Assembly: GCA_032622095.1 (NCBI GenBank)
Contig: CP136062.1
Location: 152,762,875 to 152,826,874, forward strand
Source: Siphonodentalium dalli
Taxonomy: Eukaryota; Mollusca; Scaphopoda; Gadilida; Siphonodentaliidae
Direction: 5' to 3'
Length of the DNA stretch: 64,000 nucleotides
Below the pieces are notes generated by a model. It saw only the letters and a program-made list of their open reading frames with translations, searched no databases and was not told where the DNA came from. Shown in pieces: positions 44,688 to 57,310 of the stretch (position 1 is its first letter; each line of letters starts with the position of its first letter). The position numbers were made by a program, and so were the translations under genes.

Positions 44688-45680
44688 GAAATATATTGGT
44701 AGAAAGGTTGGCTGTGTTTGAATTCCTATCGGCGGATTTCTATAAATATTTTTAACGGCAACCTTTTGCATGTTGCAAGTTAAATCTTTTATCAATTCGT
44801 GGATACCAAATTTATTACGATTGGACTTCGGGAACTTAACGTATTAATTGAAATAATCTCGAGGGGTATAAACCCAAATAATCCCACTATATAGAGATAT
44901 TTTGGAAGACAGTTTATTGTCGGAGTTTTCATATTAATCGATATAAACCCACACTAGAAATATATTGGTCGAAAGTTTGGCTGTGTTTGAATGTCTGTTG
45001 TCGGATTTCTGCAAATAGTTTTAACGGCAACCGTTTATTTTTTATTCCTATATAACTAATTTTAACGGCAACCTTCTGCTTGTTGCAAGTTCAGTCTTTT
45101 ACTAATTCGTCGATACCAAATGTATTACCATTGGAGTGATTGGGCGTCAGGAACATGACGTACTAATTGAAATAATATCGAGGGGTATAAACTCCAAATA
45201 ACCCCACTAGTTAGAGATATTTTGGAAGACAGTTTATTGTCGGAGTTTATCATTGCGTACTATATGACGGGCTGCGTTTAGGTGACTTTTGTGGGTTTTC
45301 TATACATATTTTAGCGACAAATTTGTGCATGTTGCAAGTTCAGTCACTGGCCGATTCATGGGTATGAAATTTATTACGATCGGACATCGATGGGTATAAA
45401 CCCCAAATAACCCCACTATAGAGATATTTTGGAAGACATTTTATTGTCGGAGTTTATCATTGCGCACTATATGACGGGCTGCGTTTAGGTGACTTTTGTG
45501 GGTTTTCTGTAAATATTTTTAGGACAAATGTTTGCATGTTGCAAGTTCAGTCTCTGGCCAATTTATGGGTATCAATTTTATTACGATCGGACATCTGGAA
45601 CTTGAGAATTCAGTGGGAACAAAATTTCAATTGAATATAAACTATCTCGGGCAGAAATTGAATAAAGACTCAAATACATT
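44688..45680. repeat. Tandem array, ~200-310-bp units (four)
   Basis: The GTTGCAAGTT block recurs at about 44773, 45084, 45333 and 45538. It is accompanied each time by ACGGCAACC-like, TTATTACGATYGGACWTCG, GGGGTATAAACCCAAATAA and TTTTGGAAGACAGTTTATTG blocks. Units are diverged and of unequal length. Confidence 0.85.
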
Positions 45681-46153
45681 AGAATAATAATATAATTCAT
45701 GCACAAATTATCACACGGTGTTGTAGTCAATACCTTTTACGAACAAACCCGTCGTTGACAACAGAATCGACGCGGCAGTTAGTGTAATTAGCTTGAAACT
45801 TCTAGTGGGGTAGATTTTTTTTATTACTCTTTTCATCGACAAGATATATGAGCATGAACAAAATGAATTAAACCTATATAAGTTAAATTATGCACATACG
45901 CGAAGATAACAACATGAATGAATGTGACATGTTCCGAGTATATCTCTCTCAGTATAATTGTCTTATTATAGTCCTTTTGGGTTATCGGGTGTGGTGGGGT
46001 TGGGTGGGGGTGGGGCTTTGGATAATAATCATACACATTGTTAATCATATATAGTATACCTTAGGTCATTCTATTATGTATGGGCATTTCCTGCATGGGC
46101 GATTTTTCTGTCGCTTTTATACAAGGTGTTGTGTCTATGTGGGGTGGGCACTT
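45681..46153. other. No gene
   Basis: A G-rich run (GGTGGGGTTGGGTGGGGGTGG near 45990) is the only notable feature. The frame on the minus strand there is an artefact of that run. Confidence 0.4.
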
Positions 46154-46510
46154 CTAGTTTAATGCCTCAGGGGCTCCTATCTGAAAGAGGGCTTCGCGGA
46201 TGAATATCGATAGGTTCGTAAGGGTTTTCCTATTGCTTGTTTTGAACAGGCTGTTCAGTTTCCATGGATTGGGTCGGGTGTAATAATATGGTTTAATGTA
46301 TTTTTTCTTGATATCAGTAAGTTTGGTGCACTTCAAAATAATGTGATATTCGTCTCCAATGCCGTTGTTACATAATTTACACTTTCTATCTTCGTGAACT
46401 TGTCCAACCCAGGAGCCTGTCTCGATGGCAACTCGGTGATTCCTAGTACGGAATTTCATCAGGCGTGAAACGACATTATTGTTGGTGTGTGAAAGAGAGA
46501 GCCTGCATGC
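46154..46510 (-). pseudogene. LINE polymerase C-terminal scrap
   Basis: NVVSRLMKFRTRNHRVAIET, then GSWVGQVHEDRKCKLCNN, GIGDEYHIILKC and a KKYIKPYYY tail match the widespread C-terminal FRTGNH.L.IETG / C.LC....GDE.H.L..C region of LINEs. It ends at a stop (PEALN). The upstream edge runs into a palindrome at 46521. Confidence 0.85.
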
Positions 46511-46520
46511 GTTTCACCAC

Positions 46521-46601
46521 CGCGTTAAAAATATCACGAGAGGGTGTACTTTATTGATACCCCTCTAGCGCTCTATACAGAGGGGTATCGCGTTTTAACG
46601 C
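46521..46601. mobile_element. 81-bp palindromic insert
   Basis: The outer arms GCGTTAAAA / TTTTAACGC and inner arms GATACCCCTCT / AGAGGGGTATC are separated by about 15 bp. It sits directly upstream of the LINE scrap. Confidence 0.7.
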
Positions 46602-47525
46602 AATGTTCGCGTCATGGCATTAGTTGAAGGTGTACATCGATTTATATGTTTTGCATAATATGAAAAGTCTGAAATACCATTATGATTTAAGGCGAGTATT
46701 ATCGTGCACCTGTTACTTCTCAAACATGAATGTTCATCTTTCAATTAAATATTTAGATATTTTTAAAACTATTTTGAAAATTCAGTGTAGTTGGAAATTT
46801 CAAGATGGACACCCCTCAAAAACTTTAGACTCGAGCATGTTTCCGAACGCACAGTAGCTCATCCATTAACCCTGACTTAAGTATCTGCTTTTTTGGATAA
46901 CCAGGACCCTAATTGTCCTCAAAACATGGCTATGGTGTCATCTTTGTTTATCAATTCATACCAGTAGTTTATATGACACTGGATGGCTATTGTTGAGACC
47001 GTACTTCATTTTACAAACAACAATCCATTATTTTAATAACAGACACCCAATATTCATATTAAATTATCAGTGTTATTTAACTGTGAACAATTTAATTTAA
47101 AATGACTTGCATATATGATACCATAATATTTTGTCATGCTAACAAAGTAACTAACTTACAGTACATATATACTGATGGATGACTGTGATAGGAGTCTATG
47201 TACCTCTTAGCCGTTAACTGCCCTCTGTGGTGATGTCAGCTGGTTTTTCTGAACAATATAACCGCACGACTGATGACAATTGTACAATGCAGTAATTCTT
47301 TACAGGCGTCAATAATGACTGCATGATCATGTGGGCTATTAGCCAGGAACTGCTACTACCAATGCATCCTGGCGGCTCCAGCTGGGGCTAAATCAATACT
47401 ATCTGGTGTGAACTGATAATGTGCATTTAAGTGTACCCATACCATGTACGGTATATATAATGCCAAGTCAGGATAAACCACTGTTTGTCTAGGCGTCCGT
47501 ATTAGATAGGTGCATGCCAGAGAAA
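46602..47525. other. No gene; weak repeats shared with 55840-56330
   Basis: GGACCCTAATTG (46907) and the block TGTGCATTTAAGTGTACCCA (47418) recur in the same orientation at 55911 and 56026. The flanks of the large foldback therefore share an older repeat. No coding signal was seen. Confidence 0.5.
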
Positions 47526-47589
47526 ATCTAAAAAAAATTGCTGTCAAACTTTTGAGAACGTTTTTGCATAGAATGATCATTACAATTCA

Positions 47590-49020
47590 AAATAAAAAAA
47601 TGGGCCACCTTGAAAATGGCCGCCATAAGGCCAATTTTCTTATCATGTGTCGCATTGATGGTGTTGAAGTTTAGTTTCATCACCATGAAACCTTGATATA
47701 TGCATGACTAAACTGTTGTCAGGTGATGTCTTGATAAAAACACTAACAAACCAACCATATTGATGATGATTTTGATCCAAAATGGCCACCAAAATCCAAA
47801 ATGGCTGCCATAAGACCAATTTTCCTATCATGTGTAATGTTGCTGGGACTGAAAGTTAGTCTTATCAGCATAAAACATTTATGTATGTATGTCTTAATTG
47901 TTCTTAAATGATCAGTTAATAAAATAACTAATAACTTTACCAAATTAAGGTTGGATGTTATTTCAAAATGGCCGCCAAAATACAAAATGGCCACCATATG
48001 GTCAATATTTCAATCATGTGTAATGTTTCTGCAACTGAAATTAGTCTTGGCAACATGAAACATTGATGTAAGTATGTATGTATTAATAGTTCTTAGATGA
48101 TGAATTATTGAAAACAAGTAATAAATTGACCACAAAAAGGATGAATGTTATTTCAAAATGGCCGACAATCCTAAATGGACGCCATATGGTAAATTTTCCT
48201 ATCATTTGTTATGTTGCTGGGACTGAATGTTAGTCTTAGTGGCATGAAACATTGATGTATGTATGTTTTAATTTTTCTTAAATGATGAAATAATAAAATA
48301 ACTAATAAATTGACCACATTAAGGATTGATGTTATTTCAAAATGGCCGCCAAAGTCCAAAATGGCCGCAATATGGCCAATTTTTTCAATTCTGTGAAATG
48401 CTGCTGCGACTGGAAGTTAGTCTTGTCAGCGTGAAACATTGATGTTGTATGTCTAAATTGTTATTAGATGATGACTTGAAAAAAAAACTAAAGGATGAAT
48501 GTTATTTCAAAATGGCAGCTAAAATCCAAAACGGACGCCATATGGTCAATTGTCCAATCGTGTGTTATGTTGCTGGGACTGAAAGTTAGTCTTAGCAGCA
48601 TGAAACATTGATGCATGTATGTCTTCATTGTTCTTAGATGATGAATTGATAAAAAAAAACTAATAAATTGACCAAAAAAGGATGAATGTTATTTCAAAAT
48701 GACAGCTAAAATTCAAAATGGCCACCATAAGGCCAATTTTGTATGTCTAAATTGTTCTCAGATGATGAATTTAATTTAATAAAACATAATCAAATGACCG
48801 CATTAATAATGAATATTATTTCAAAATGGCCACCAATATCCCAAATGGGAACCATGTGGTCAATTTGTTCTAACAAGTGTAATGTTGCTGGAACTGAAAA
48901 GTAGTCTTATCAGCATGCCACTTTGATGGATGTATGTCTTAATTGTTTTTGGATTATGAATAATCCAAGTTGGCCACCATAAGGCTACGTCATTGCTGCA
49001 TTTGTGATTGAAAACCCATG
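47590..49020 (-). repeat. Left satellite arm (~187-bp units)
   Basis: About seven units. AGTTAGTCTTATCAGCATGA recurs near 47857, 48045, 48233, 48417, 48587 and 48901, with AAAATGGCCGCCAAAATCCA between units. It is the reverse complement of the right arm. Confidence 0.92.
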
Positions 49021-49895
49021 TAATCGTGATTAAAAATACACCAATGATGGCCACTCATACATTATGTGGAAACTAGTAAGTGACAATCTGTTGTAGAAAA
49101 CATCTCGTGAACACCGATACATGGTAATACATAATGAAATACACTTTGTACTGACTGCATGGTCGTCATATATAAAACAAGAAAACCATAGTCAGAAATG
49201 GTAACGCCACCAAGATCATATTAGCCATAAATATAAATTATAATATAAATATAATATAAAATATTATTCATTAGTTAGCGCCTATATTAGCGCTTGTCAA
49301 ATACCATCTAATAAATATTCATCTTATTCACAACTTTAAGGAGTCCTTCTGGCACACGAGAATATTTATCGCCGTTTGATTTGCACCAAGTGAACTCGGC
49401 GCATATATAATTGATAGAACTGACCTTTATTATTATGATCGTGTCGTTATTTGTTTAAGATACGTATCAATTGACATATACGCACCGTTCCCTATTAAAA
49501 TCTATATATATCGCCCATTTTAGGGGACCTCCGCGAATTCGGGGACTTCCGCAAAGTGATCTCCACAAATCGGGACCCATTGCAAATCGTCGCACCCAAT
49601 GCAATTTGTAAACAAATACGATTGACATGCGTTTAAACGAGGTGAGCTTTAATTAAACGAAAGAATTAGCATTCTACATAAACTATTTGTCAGGGACTCA
49701 GCCAGTGTGCCATATATATGTGTCAACTAAGGTCGCTTTGCGTGGTAAAAGTGAAAAGTGAAAGTGGAAAATCCTATTGAAAATGAAACTGAAAGTAGCC
49801 TACAATTTTGGGAAATTCCGCGGCAGATTGCAGTGAATCTATACTATTATACTATTGGAAGTGAATGTACAATTCCTGGAATTCTATCAGATATC

Positions 49896-49963
49896 CCGAC
49901 TCTGCTCGTTTTCGTGATCATAGGTTATATAGGCCCTATATGACCACGAAAACGAGTCGAGTC
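49896..49963. mobile_element. 68-bp palindrome
   Basis: CGACTCTGCTCGTTTTCGTG and CACGAAAACGAGTCGAGTCG flank an inner ATATAGGCCCTATAT palindrome. Confidence 0.75.
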
Positions 49964-50026
49964 GCGATACATCCATCGGTACAAACACATTGTGTATACG
50001 ATACAATTTTGACTTGATGACTAGAA

Positions 50027-50340
50027 AATAAAAGATCGCGGTTAATCCAAGTCTCCAACAGAACAGACATGCGCGCTCCAATTAAAATTACCCACAATTC
50101 ACTTCACTACACAGGGGTTCCCAAAGGGTTATACATTATTTTCAGGCTATCAGAGTATTTATATTTTCAACAACATATTATTACACCAGTGACTTTAAGT
50201 TTACAATTTCAGCATGTCCTGACCCTATGGATACGATTTATCATATTTTTAAAAACGTATTATACACCGGTGCCGTTAACTTTACAATTTCAGCATATAC
50301 GTGATTCTATTGGTACGATTGAGTAAGGTACAAAAAAACA
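50027..50340. repeat. Direct duplication, unit 1
   Basis: Matches 50785-51080 at perhaps 88 percent, including ATTTTCAGGCTATCAGA, CAACAACATATTATTACACC and ACTTTACAATTTCAGCAT blocks. Each unit itself contains two TTATTACACCRGTG / TTATACACCGGTG half-units. Confidence 0.85.
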
Positions 50341-50784
50341 TATCCAAGAATATATTTCTCCATTCGACCATGAGTCTATACATATCTGTACACTAGTGTC
50401 CATCCACTTCGTGGCGGGAATAACCTTAAAAATTCGCAACTGAAGACCGTCTACTACTATAGCTCATGTATTAAATCAACCCCCACCTGCCCCCTGTGCA
50501 TAATAACTGTTTCATTTGTACCGCGCACTTCCGCGTAGTTCTGCGCAGTTCCGCGCACTGTTTCGAGGTTCCGGTACTACGGGTTTATCGAGTACGCTAG
50601 TTTATAAACAAACTTTTGTCAATAGCCGTTTTGGTCAAACTAAACCTTTTTCGACCGTGACAGCAGATCCGAATAGTAGCTAAGATGTATTTAGATAGAA
50701 TTATCAAAAGAATTTGACCGATTAGGGTGCATTTTAAAAGAATCGAGTGGAGAAATCTTGCTGACATTTTCATAAAACACGCCG

Positions 50785-51080
50785 AAGATAAAAGATGGCG
50801 GTTATCACAATAGAACAGGCATAATATTACCCATAATTCACCTCACTATACCAGGGGGCTCCCAATGGGTTATATATTATTTTCAGGCTATCAGATTATT
50901 TATATTTTCAACAACATATTATTACACCGGTGACTTTAAGATTACAATATCAGCCTGTCCTGACTATCGATACGATTGAGTCATATTTTCAAAAACATAT
51001 TATACACCGGTGGCGTTAACTTTACAATTTCAGCATCTACGTGATTCTATCGGTACGATTTGAGTAAGGTACAAAAACAA
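50785..51080. repeat. Direct duplication, unit 2
   Basis: See 50027-50340. The two are separated by ~445 bp holding a CCGCGCACTTCCGCG / TTCCGCGCACTG-type small repeat (50520-50565). Confidence 0.85.
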
Positions 51081-52031
51081 AAATCTTCGCCCACTCGACC
51101 ACAGAATTGGAGACTACCACTGAATATGAAAAACAGCCACATTAGAAACACCACAGGTGGCGTAATTATTTGACAAGTGGAATGTGGTTGTCTAAGTAAT
51201 TTCTTTCACTTCCATCCTATGCCATGCCAGTTATAATGCGTTTATATGTGTAGAATCAGAGAACAATCACCTCCCTTTTGGAAAAGAAACTGCTTAAGGG
51301 TGGAGACACACTTGCATGTAATTTCTGTATGTAAAATTCATGTATTCCATGTATTTTACATGGTCACACTAAACATTGATAGCATTAGTCTCCTGCGCGC
51401 GATCGGACAATTCCAATAGGCGAGACCAGTGAGCACTTATAAGCCATTATCAAACTAACTGCTATCAAGAAATTTCAGGCCAGTCATAAACATGTCTTCT
51501 TTCATGGATGCCGAAATCCTGTCTGATATATGTTGCTGTTTTTCACGAGTTTTAATTCATTTCGAACAGTGGATTTGAGTCCGTCGATTTTATACTTTAT
51601 TTGTTTCACGTCATTTCGTGGAAACAGGGTCATCCAAAATAAAAATAAAATGTGCAAAATTTGAAGCTCTTTTAGGAATATTGTGATGAACGATTGTTTA
51701 ATGTCCTACTCACTGACTCCCAATTTGATCTCGTACAGCAAAACCCGAACGGCTCTCTGGCTCAACATTTTGGAAGCGCTATATCAATGCACATGGAGAT
51801 CGACTAACTCATCCATGGTGTATGAGCGTTTGGGCACCGCAGATATCAGAACAGGTTATCTTCGAGGAACAAAGGGTTTTTTATTAACAGTCCAATTTTC
51901 TTATGACTGATTTCTTCAGATAATTCATTTTCTGGATTATATTGTAGAAGCTGCTGACATAACGCATGTGGTTAACCTTCGTCCACCATGTCTGAGACGG
52001 CCTAATAAGCCTTTGCACTGGGTCATGGTCG

Positions 52032-52207
52032 TATTGGATCCATACAGCCCGTTCCGTTTGTTTTTAGTGCTACAGGTCAAAGTTCTGGAGTAGCATTCCA
52101 TCGATGGAGCTTTTGAATTTTCATGAATTCCAAACATGGAATGCTACTCCAGAACTTTGACATGTAGCACTAAAAATGGAACGGGGCTGGATGGATGGAT
52201 CCAATAA
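52032..52207. mobile_element. Inverted repeat, ~70-bp arms
   Basis: ATTGGATCCATACAGCCCGT, TTAGTGCTACAGGTCAAAGT and TCTGGAGTAGCATTCCA are mirrored by TGGAATGCTACTCCAGA, ACTTTGACATGTAGCACTAA and the GGATGGATCCAAT end, around a ~35-bp loop. Confidence 0.85.
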
Positions 52208-52570
52208 GGCTGTGAGTCAGTGATAAGGCGTATTTGAGCGAAGGCGCATATCAGAAGGATCAATCTCATACTATGTTCCATGCTCTATCCATGACATTAT
52301 CAGAAGTTTGCTGTTGATGGCCTCTTCAGCACGAACGAAGATGTGCTGCAATTCAAGGATGCCAATTATCGCCAACATTCTCTCCCTATAGGACTTGATC
52401 ACACTGCCATTTTTGGGAAGGGGTATGGCGGGTAAAGTGGTGTTCTCAATGAATATTGTCGTCATAATTGCTTTAGTCTCTGATCCAATTTGACACGAGA
52501 AAATGAAATTAAATACAAAAGATAGATAGAATGAAGAAATTTTTAATGTACAAAATATACATGTACAGCG

Positions 52571-52675
52571 AGCGCCATAATGAATGTTTTCATCATCACC
52601 GTGATCATCACCAATTTCATTGTCATAATAATAATCATCGGTATCATCATCATCATCATCTCCACCACATATAAT
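52571..52675. repeat. ATC/ATA microsatellite-like run
   Basis: Imperfect ATC and ATA triplets (TCATCATCACCGTGATCATC, ATCGGTATCATCATCATC) keep frames open on both strands. Confidence 0.8.
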
Positions 52676-53084
52676 CAATGTCGTCGCCATCTTCATCATA
52701 TCGTCATCGTAACAGTCCATGAAGCAGCAGGCGACAATTCGGTAGAACTGTCTGGTATATATTTCGCTAAACATTTACTCCCCTCTGCACAAATCACCAA
52801 ACTTCATTGAAGCTGTAATATTTTTTATGAATTTCAATGAAAAATATGGCCGCCAACAGCAATCTTTGATATTACTTTTTCCATGACTAAATCCCTCGGC
52901 TTGCCCTATACAGCCAACATTATTTTTTTTACATCCGATTGAGCTTCAGATGTCGCTCTTGTTTGACATCTAGTATACTAGTAACTTAAACATTTAAACT
53001 TTCCACATTCCTTATCGCTCCATTGACTGTAAGATATGACATTATCCCCTCTCCGCGTTGAGCTACAGTGTCATTGACACTTTC

Positions 53085-55700
53085 ATTTTATTAACTCGTT
53101 GTCTAAGAACAATTAAAGATGGTCTATCTCTTTGTAAGCACGTGGTATATAGTTTCCATGGTATAATATATTATATATGTATTGAAGATCCACTCTTCTA
53201 TCGATTAATATTCATTATATTTTTATCATGTTCTGGTATAAACTGATAATAAACATGTGTGATCGTTTATCTAACCACCAATAGTTACTGTTAACAGAGA
53301 CCAGAAATGGCATTGTGTAATTTTGTCATAAATAAACGTTAATTAGACTCATTATCGCATATAGATATGGAATACAACAAACAATCAATCTGGGACATTT
53401 GACGTTCGGTGCAATGGCTAAACTCGAATAATCGCTACCTGATATCGTCTGAACGGTCTGTTCTAAAATAGTAACAAATGTATGTCCCATTTAATCATCG
53501 CATAACAAATTATTACAAATAAAATCAAAATCAATTGATAGTTCTATACATTTCCGAACAGATGTGTTATATTCATATTTATTATTTTATACCCATGAAA
53601 CTATATAAAACCTGTTATATGAAGAGATAGACCATCGTTGAGATATACATACATCAATATTTCATGCTGATAAGACTAAATTTAAGTTCCAACAACATAA
53701 CACATGATAGGAAAATTTACCATATGGTGTCCGTTTTGGATTTTGGCAGCCATTTTGAAATAACACCAATCCTTAATGTGGTCAATTTATTAGTTGTTTT
53801 TATTAATTCATCATTTGGGATTTTTGCAGCCATTTTGAAATAAAATTCATTATTAATGTGATAAAAAAAATTTGTTAATTAATAATTTAAGAACAATTAA
53901 GACATACATATATACATTTTTCATACTGATAAGACTAATTTTCAGTCACAGCAATATTATACATGTTAGGAATATTGAACATATAGCGACCATTTTGGAT
54001 TTTGGCGGCCATTTCGAAATAATATTTATTATCAATGTGGTCATTTTATTAGGTTTTTTATATTAATTCACCATCTAAGAACTTAAAACATACATACATC
54101 AAGGTTTCATGCTGACAAGGCCAACTTTCAGTCCCAGCATTTACACATGATAGGAAAATTTAACAAATTGCGGCCATTTTGGATTTGGTGGGAATTTTGA
54201 AATAACATTCATTATCATTGTGGTCAACTTTTTAGTTTTGTTATGAATTGATCATGTAAGAACAATAAAGACATACACACATCACTGTTTCATGCTGCTA
54301 AGACTAACTTTCAGTCACAGCAACATTACACATGACAGGAAAATTGGCCTTATGGTGGCCATTTTGGATGTTGGTGGCCATTTTGAACTAACATTCATCA
54401 TTAATATTGTTAATTTATTAGTATCAGTTATTAATTCATCATCTAAGAACAATTAAGACGTACATACATCAATGTTTCATGCTGACAAGACTAACTTTCC
54501 GACACAGCAACATATGCAACAATGATAGGAAAATTGGCCTTATGGCCTGTTATGGCGACCATTTTGGATTTTGGTGGCCATTTTGAAATAACATTCATCA
54601 TTAATGGTGGTTATTATATTAGTTTTTTTATTATTAATTCATCATCTAAGAATAATTAAGACGTACACATATCAATGTTTTATGCTGATAAGACTATCAG
54701 TCCCAGCAACATTACACATGCTAGGAAAATTGGCCTTATATATGGTGGCCATTTTGGATTGTGGTGGCCATTTTTGATCAAAATCATCATCAATATGGTT
54801 GTTTTGTTAGTGATTTTATCAAGTTATCATCTGACAACAGTTTAGTCATGCATATATTAAGGTTTCATGCTGATAAAACCTAAATTCAGCACCATCAATG
54901 TGATACAAGATAGGAAAATTGGCCTTATGGCAGCCATTTGGGATTTTGGCGGCCATTTTGAAATAAATTCATCATTAATGTGGTTAATATATTAGTTTTT
55001 TTGATTAATTCATCATCTAAGAATAATTAAGATGTACATACATCAATGTTTCATGCTGATAAGACTAACTTTCAGTCCCAGCAACATTACACATGAAAGG
55101 AAATTGGCCTTATGGTGGCCATTTTGGATTTTGGCTGCCATTTTGGATCAAAATCATCACCAATATGGTTGGTTTGTCAGGTTTGTTAGTGTTTTTATCA
55201 AGTTATCATCTGACAACAGTTTAGTCATGCATATATTAAGGTTTCATGCTGATAAAACCTAAATTCAGCACCATCAATGTGATACAAGATAGGAAAATTG
55301 GCCTTATGGCAGCCATTTTGGATTTTTGCGGCCATTTTGAAATAAATTCATCATTAATGTGGTTAATATATTAGTTTTTTTTATTAATTCATCATCTAAG
55401 AATAATTATTATGTACATACGTCAATGTTTCGTGCTGATAAGACTAACTTTCAGTCCCAGCAACATTACACATGATAGGAAACTTACACATGATAGGAAA
55501 CTTGGCCTCATCAATATGGTTGGATTGTTTGTGTTTTTATCAGACTATTATCTGACAACAGTTTAGTCATGCACATATTAAGGTTTCATGCTGATAAAAC
55601 CTAAATTCAGCACCATCAGTGTGATACAAGATATGAAAATTGGCATTATGGCGGCCATCTTGGATTTTGGCAGCCATCTTGGATTCAAGGACATTTTCAA
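53085..55700 (+). repeat. Right satellite arm (~187-bp units)
   Basis: About eleven units. CATGCTGATAAGACTAACTT-type blocks lie near 53677, 53935, 54115, 54299, 54487, 54690, 54878, 55068, 55250, 55437 and 55590. From 54770 on, two unit types alternate (one with TTGGATCAAAATCATCA), giving a ~365-bp higher-order period. Confidence 0.92.
53119..53635. mobile_element. MITE family M1, copy 2 (517 bp)
   Basis: ATGGTCTATCTCTT ... TATAGTTTCCATGGTATAAT and the complement TTATTTTATACCCATGAAAC ... AAGAGATAGACCAT. It splits the first satellite unit of the right arm (CTAAGAACAATTAA before, ATATACATACATCAATATTT after). It is related to 12358-12752. Confidence 0.85.
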
Positions 55701-55839
55701 GGTGGCCCATTGTTTTATTTTGAAGAGTAATGATCATTATATCCATAAACATTCTGAAAAGTTTGACAGCAATTTTTTTTAGATTGTTCTTGACTCGCAC
55801 CAGTCTATATGAATGTTTGTAGACATATGCTATCCAACG

Positions 55840-56332
55840 CGATAACACAAGTATTTTAAATAACTGATACCTCTCTGGTATTTATTGATGAGGTCATTTT
55901 TTGAATATCTAGGACCCTAATTGGATTTAAATAACTAATACATGCCTGGTATGTACTGATAATATACTTTTTGGAATCTCCATGGCCCTTAATTGGCTTT
56001 AAGTAACTTATACATGTCAGTAAATGTGCATTGTATGTGTACCCATATGTATGGCACATATAGTGACGACGTCCGGATCAACCGCCGTTCGTCTCTCCGA
56101 AGTCATGCTATAACTCAAGTATTTTAAATTACTGAATCCCTAGGACCCCAGTTGGCAGGTACATATCCCGTATGTTCTGATGAGGTACTTAAAAAAAACA
56201 GACCTTAATTGGCTTTAAATAACTGATAGCTATCTGGTATGATCCGATTATGTACAATTTTAAATACATGGTACCATAATTAGATTTAAATAACTTATCA
56301 CTATCTGGTACTGCTCATGTACTTTTAGCTCA
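55840..56332. repeat. ~71-bp diverged tandem repeats
   Basis: TTTAAATAACTGATACCT, CTGGTATGTACTGAT and GGACCCTAATTGGA-type blocks recur at about 55857, 55927, 55999, 56216 and 56287. Confidence 0.75.
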
Positions 56333-56700
56333 CCTGAGACGAAGTCTCCGGTAGAGCTAGTCATCAGTCTTCATCTGTTGTCCATCCGTCTGTCTGTCCA
56401 TCCACCCGTCTGTCTGTTCATCCATAATTCTTTAAACATCTTCTCCCGAACCATAATACCGTTTGGGTTCATATTTGGTGTGGACGTCCCCTTGGTGATT
56501 CACATTCAGATTTGTTAAAATGAGGTCACCGAGTCAAATAGTTGCGAAGCCAGGGCCATAGCTCTTTCCCTTCTCAAGTACCACCGAGCTGAATGCTTTC
56601 ATATTTGGTATGAAGGGTTCTTGTGTGACTGGGTTCAGATCTGTGCAAATGAGGCCACTGGGTCAAATGTTAGCGGAGCCAGCGACATAACTCAAAAAAC
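56333..56700 (+). mobile_element. AGCTCACCTGAG interspersed repeat
   Basis: It begins TTTTAGCTCACCTGAGACG, followed by GTCCATCCGTCTGTCTGTCC and GTTCATATTTGGTGTGGACG blocks. I recognise this opening from mollusc genomes, where it is a common short interspersed element. Two related ~120-bp parts follow one another (56460 and 56598). Confidence 0.6.
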
Positions 56701-57310
56701 AATGAAAATCCTTCCTTTTTTTTACTATATTTTAAAATTTGGACAGAGCCTTCGGTCACTATTTACATATTTTAAGTTGTAAATATCCTCGGGAATCTAT
56801 ATACATATTTTAAAATTTGGACAGAGCATCCGGCCACTATGTATCCTGATAAACTTTCAAACGATACGTGTATCGTGTCATGTGTATCGCGATACAGGAA
56901 ATCAAATAATGTCTGAAGATGGGCTAGTGTAAAAAGGTAAAACCTGCAATAATCTCACGTCTACATGTATACTATGCATATTTGACTCATCTAGCCAAAA
57001 ACTAACCTCCATTTTAGTTTAAAATGAACTATATCTCCAGTTATATACTTGTTTGTGATAATTCAGGCGGTATTCATTTGGAAACACCAATTTACTGAAT
57101 TTAGTGTAATGTATCGTATCGTTGATCGTGAATCTGATTCGTATCGTATCGTGACCAAGTGTATCATTGCAGCACAACTATTTACACATTTTAAAATTTG
57201 GACACAGCCTCCGCCACTATTTACATACATGAATTTTAAAATTTGGACAGAGCCTACAGCCATTATTTACAATTTTTTAATTTGGACAGAGTCTCCGGTC
57301 ACTATTTACA
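56700..57310. repeat. AAATTTGGACAGAGCCTCCG repeats
   Basis: The block TTTTAAAATTTGGACAGAGC occurs near 56737, 56816, 57197, 57240 and 57283 with ACTATTTACAT between copies. Unit length is ~43 bp in the closest-packed part. Confidence 0.8.

Larger units (their letters stand above)
49021..53084. other. Spacer of the FB-like element
   Basis: Contains a palindrome (49896-49963), a ~300-bp direct duplication (50027/50785), an inverted repeat (52032-52207) and an ATC-rich run (52571-52675). Frames such as 52271-52774 (minus) derive their open length from the ATC run. No protein family was recognised. Confidence 0.5.
47526..55785. mobile_element. FB-like giant foldback element (8.3 kb)
   Basis: Two arrays of the same ~187-bp satellite lie in opposite orientation (47590-49020 and 53085-55700) around a 4-kb spacer. 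The outermost unit of both arrays is the same variant (ATCAAAATCATCAYCAATATGG). The match continues outside the arrays (AGTTTGACAGCAATTTTTTTTAGATT and its complement) to 47526 and 55785. Long inverted termini built of tandem repeats are the hallmark of Drosophila Foldback (FB) elements. I see no transposase in the spacer. Target duplications were not resolved. Confidence 0.75.

Noticed and set aside
47590-49020. Repeated GGCCGCCATTTTGG motifs as binding-site clusters (YY1-like)
   Set aside because: The motif is an internal part of the satellite unit and recurs at its period. No promoter or gene is nearby.
52271-52774. 167-aa minus-strand frame with an Asp-rich stretch
   Set aside because: The Asp run is the translation of an ATC/ATA microsatellite. 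The rest resembles no protein.
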